A stretch of DNA of 64,000 nt. Source: Anaerolineaceae bacterium (lineage in GTDB: Bacteria; Chloroflexota; Anaerolineae; Aggregatilineales; Phototrophicaceae). Numbering within the stretch: position 1 is the stretch's first letter; every line of letters starts with the position of its first letter. A program made the translations under genes and the position numbers. Below are positions 62,995-64,000 of the stretch, piece after piece. The DNA is taken from the NCBI GenBank assembly GCA_002699585.1, contig PABP01000014.1, positions 434,001 to 498,000 on the forward strand. Reading direction: 5' to 3'. Below the pieces are notes generated by a model. It saw only the letters and a list, made by a program, of their open reading frames with translations, searched no databases and was not told the origin of the DNA.

Positions 62995-63053
62995 TTGTCA
63001 GACCGTCCAATAGGGTATAATAGTTAGCGTGCTAATGATTATGGTGCTAACTA
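62995..63053 (+). promoter_or_regulatory. marR promoter with overlapping operator
   Basis: TTGTCA at 62995-63000 and TATAAT at 63016-63021 have 15-bp spacing. Starting at the last base of the -10, TAGTTAGC (63021-63028) and GCTAACTA (63046-63053) are perfect inverted arms, with a second small palindrome TTAGC-GT-GCTAA (63024-63035) inside. Overlap of the -10 and start-site region suits autorepression by the MarR protein. Confidence 0.7.
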
Positions 63054-63083
63054 TTGATCCCATAAGCAACGAGGTGATAGCGC

Positions 63084-63536
63084 ATGGATCGAGCTGAATT
63101 GAATGATGTGCGTCTGCTGGCGCAGTTTAGCCAGGTATTGCGCACGGCCATCGATGCCAGTGTTGATCAGGTCGGTATGCATCGCGGACAGGCCATGCTA
63201 TTGTGCCAGGTCGCCAAGCAAGATGGCATGACCCAATCCGAACTGGCCCAGGCCCTATCGGTCCAGGGGGCAACCATCACCAACTTGCTCAAACGCATGG
63301 AAGAAACGGGCATGGTCGTGCGCCGCCGTGACGATGAAGATAATCGCCTGGTGCGCGTCTATATCACAGACGATGGCCGCCAGCACGAAGAAGCTATTAC
63401 CGAGCAGTTCGAGCATCTCATCCAGCAGATGTTCACGGGCCTGTGTGATGAAGAATATGCGGCCTTTCGTCGGACAATCGGGCAGTTAATGTCCAACCTG
63501 GAAACTTACCAGATTGACCAGGACTGCGACAGCTAA
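63084..63536 (+). CDS. MarR-family transcriptional regulator
   Basis: The 150-residue regulator has the winged helix of MarR proteins: GMHRGQAMLLCQVAKQDGMTQSELAQALSVQGATITNLLKRMEETGMVVRRRDDEDNRLVRVYIT (given as positions roughly 35-100, with recognition helix near QGATITNLL and wing DDEDNRLV). MarR proteins usually repress and release DNA when a small ligand or oxidant binds; no reactive cysteine pair is conspicuous. GAGGTGA lies seven bases before the ATG. The DoxX gene 96 bp downstream is a probable target. Confidence 0.95.
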   Translation: MDRAELNDVRLLAQFSQVLRTAIDASVDQVGMHRGQAMLLCQVAKQDGMTQSELAQALSVQGATITNLLKRMEETGMVVRRRDDEDNRLVRVYITDDGRQHEEAITEQFEHLIQQMFTGLCDEEYAAFRRTIGQLMSNLETYQIDQDCDS

Positions 63537-63632
63537 ATGACGGTTGCTGTGCACGGAATAGGGGTGCAGCAAATCGGATCGTCACATTCCCACGTAACGT
63601 CAGATTTGAGGGTTAGAGTAGGGAGCAAGATC

Positions 63633-64000
63633 ATGTCAGAAACAGTCGTATGGATCCTACAAGTTGTGGTAGCGATTGCCTTTGCCGGGGCAGGCATCGG
63701 GAAGCTGATGCAACCTAAAGCCAAATTGCAGGAACGCATGGATTGGGTTGAGGATTTTTCTCAAAATCAGGTCCGCTTGATTGGCCTCGTTGAGCTATTG
63801 GGTGCAATCGGTGTAATTTTACCCGTTTTGCTCGGCGTGCTGCCTGTGCTTTCGCCACTAGCCGCGGCTGGCCTCACGTTGACGATGCTGGGTGCGGCAC
63901 TGGTCCATCTGCGCCGTCAAGAATACCCGATGATCGGTATCAACGTTGTTCTGGGCCTGTTGGCAGCATTGGTCTTCATCGGGCGCATGGACCTGCTTAA
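63633..64000 (+). CDS. DoxX-like membrane protein (cut by window edge)
   Basis: The open frame starts at ATG 63633 (AGGGAGC nine bases upstream) and runs past the window end, with at least 122 residues. Four hydrophobic segments are visible, starting VVWILQVVVAIAFAGAGIGKLMQP, then LIGLVELLGAIGVILPVLLG and a third and fourth pair around LTLTMLGAALVHLRR and VVLGLLAALVFIG. This fits DoxX-like proteins, four-helix membrane proteins with reported roles in redox stress. Its place after marR suggests shared control. Confidence 0.82.
   Translation, partial: MSETVVWILQVVVAIAFAGAGIGKLMQPKAKLQERMDWVEDFSQNQVRLIGLVELLGAIGVILPVLLGVLPVLSPLAAAGLTLTMLGAALVHLRRQEYPMIGINVVLGLLAALVFIGRMDLL

Noticed and set aside
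1-64000. tRNA, rRNA and CRISPR arrays
   Set aside because: No T-loop plus acceptor-stem arrangement, rRNA-like region or spaced direct-repeat array was seen on either strand by reading.

Overview
The window looks like chromosomal DNA of a mid-GC member of the Chloroflexota, probably Anaerolineae-like. This is inferred from gene content: a SpoVS-family gene beside dnaA, a histidine kinase with a 7TM N-terminal input region, an orphan Flp pilin, a class I FbaB-type aldolase, PPC-domain lipoproteins, frequent GTG/TTG starts, and an SOS box of the GAAC-N4-GTTC type. No ribosomal marker is present, so the placement is tentative. About 60 genes are supported. No tRNA, rRNA, CRISPR array or complete insertion sequence was seen.

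Region 1 to 12.5 kb is signalling-rich. After the tail of an ABC-F ATPase come a STAS-like protein, a membrane protein, two single-domain response regulators flanking a macro-domain-like gene, a secreted TPR protein, two large PAS/GAF histidine kinases (one 7TM-anchored, one soluble), and a BLES03/DUF1917-like gene 2 bp behind the second kinase. Region 12.5 to 19.8 kb holds a DUF5615/DUF433 toxin-antitoxin-like pair, a GNAT protein, a DUF4332 protein, gap (GAPDH), a secreted GYWKNH-type protein, a small membrane protein, a cytochrome P450 and spoVS.

Region 19.8 to 28.6 kb has the candidate replication origin, with three identical TTATCCCAA boxes in an AT-rich 760-bp gap, followed by dnaA. An orphan HK97-type phage portal gene comes next, then a 946-residue helical protein of unknown role, recO and a HAD hydrolase. 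Region 28.7 to 38.7 kb carries a phosphatase-fold protein lacking its catalytic arginine, an APS reductase-type cysH, a Flp-type pilin behind a leader hairpin, a CWC/cobalamin-binding pair, an epimerase, an alpha/beta hydrolase, a PPC-domain lipoprotein and an APC permease.

Region 38.8 to 49.1 kb is the most accessory-like. It has a lower-GC gene with a HEPN-like motif, three small STAS/SpoIIAA-like paralogs, a lytic transglycosylase whose promoter contains a LexA-type box, a metallophosphoesterase, aldolase, a ManD/RspA-type dehydratase and a three-gene phage-structural-like cassette. Region 49.2 to 64 kb has an ArsR-type regulator, a stand-alone Nfu N-domain, a DUF4287/DUF5655 protein, an SH3-M23 peptidase, a DUF2179 protein, another STAS-like paralog, a flippase, an intact dual-specificity phosphatase, yqeK, a secreted beta-propeller, a YceI protein with an acidic repeat linker, ftsH, an FHA protein, an autoregulated-looking marR and the start of a DoxX gene.

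Above the gene level the window holds two MITE-like double-hairpin repeats (both between convergent genes), a hairpin repeat with an 11-bp deletion derivative elsewhere, an 18-bp motif upstream of two signalling genes, and a diverged promoter-like repeat on either side of the GYWKNH gene.
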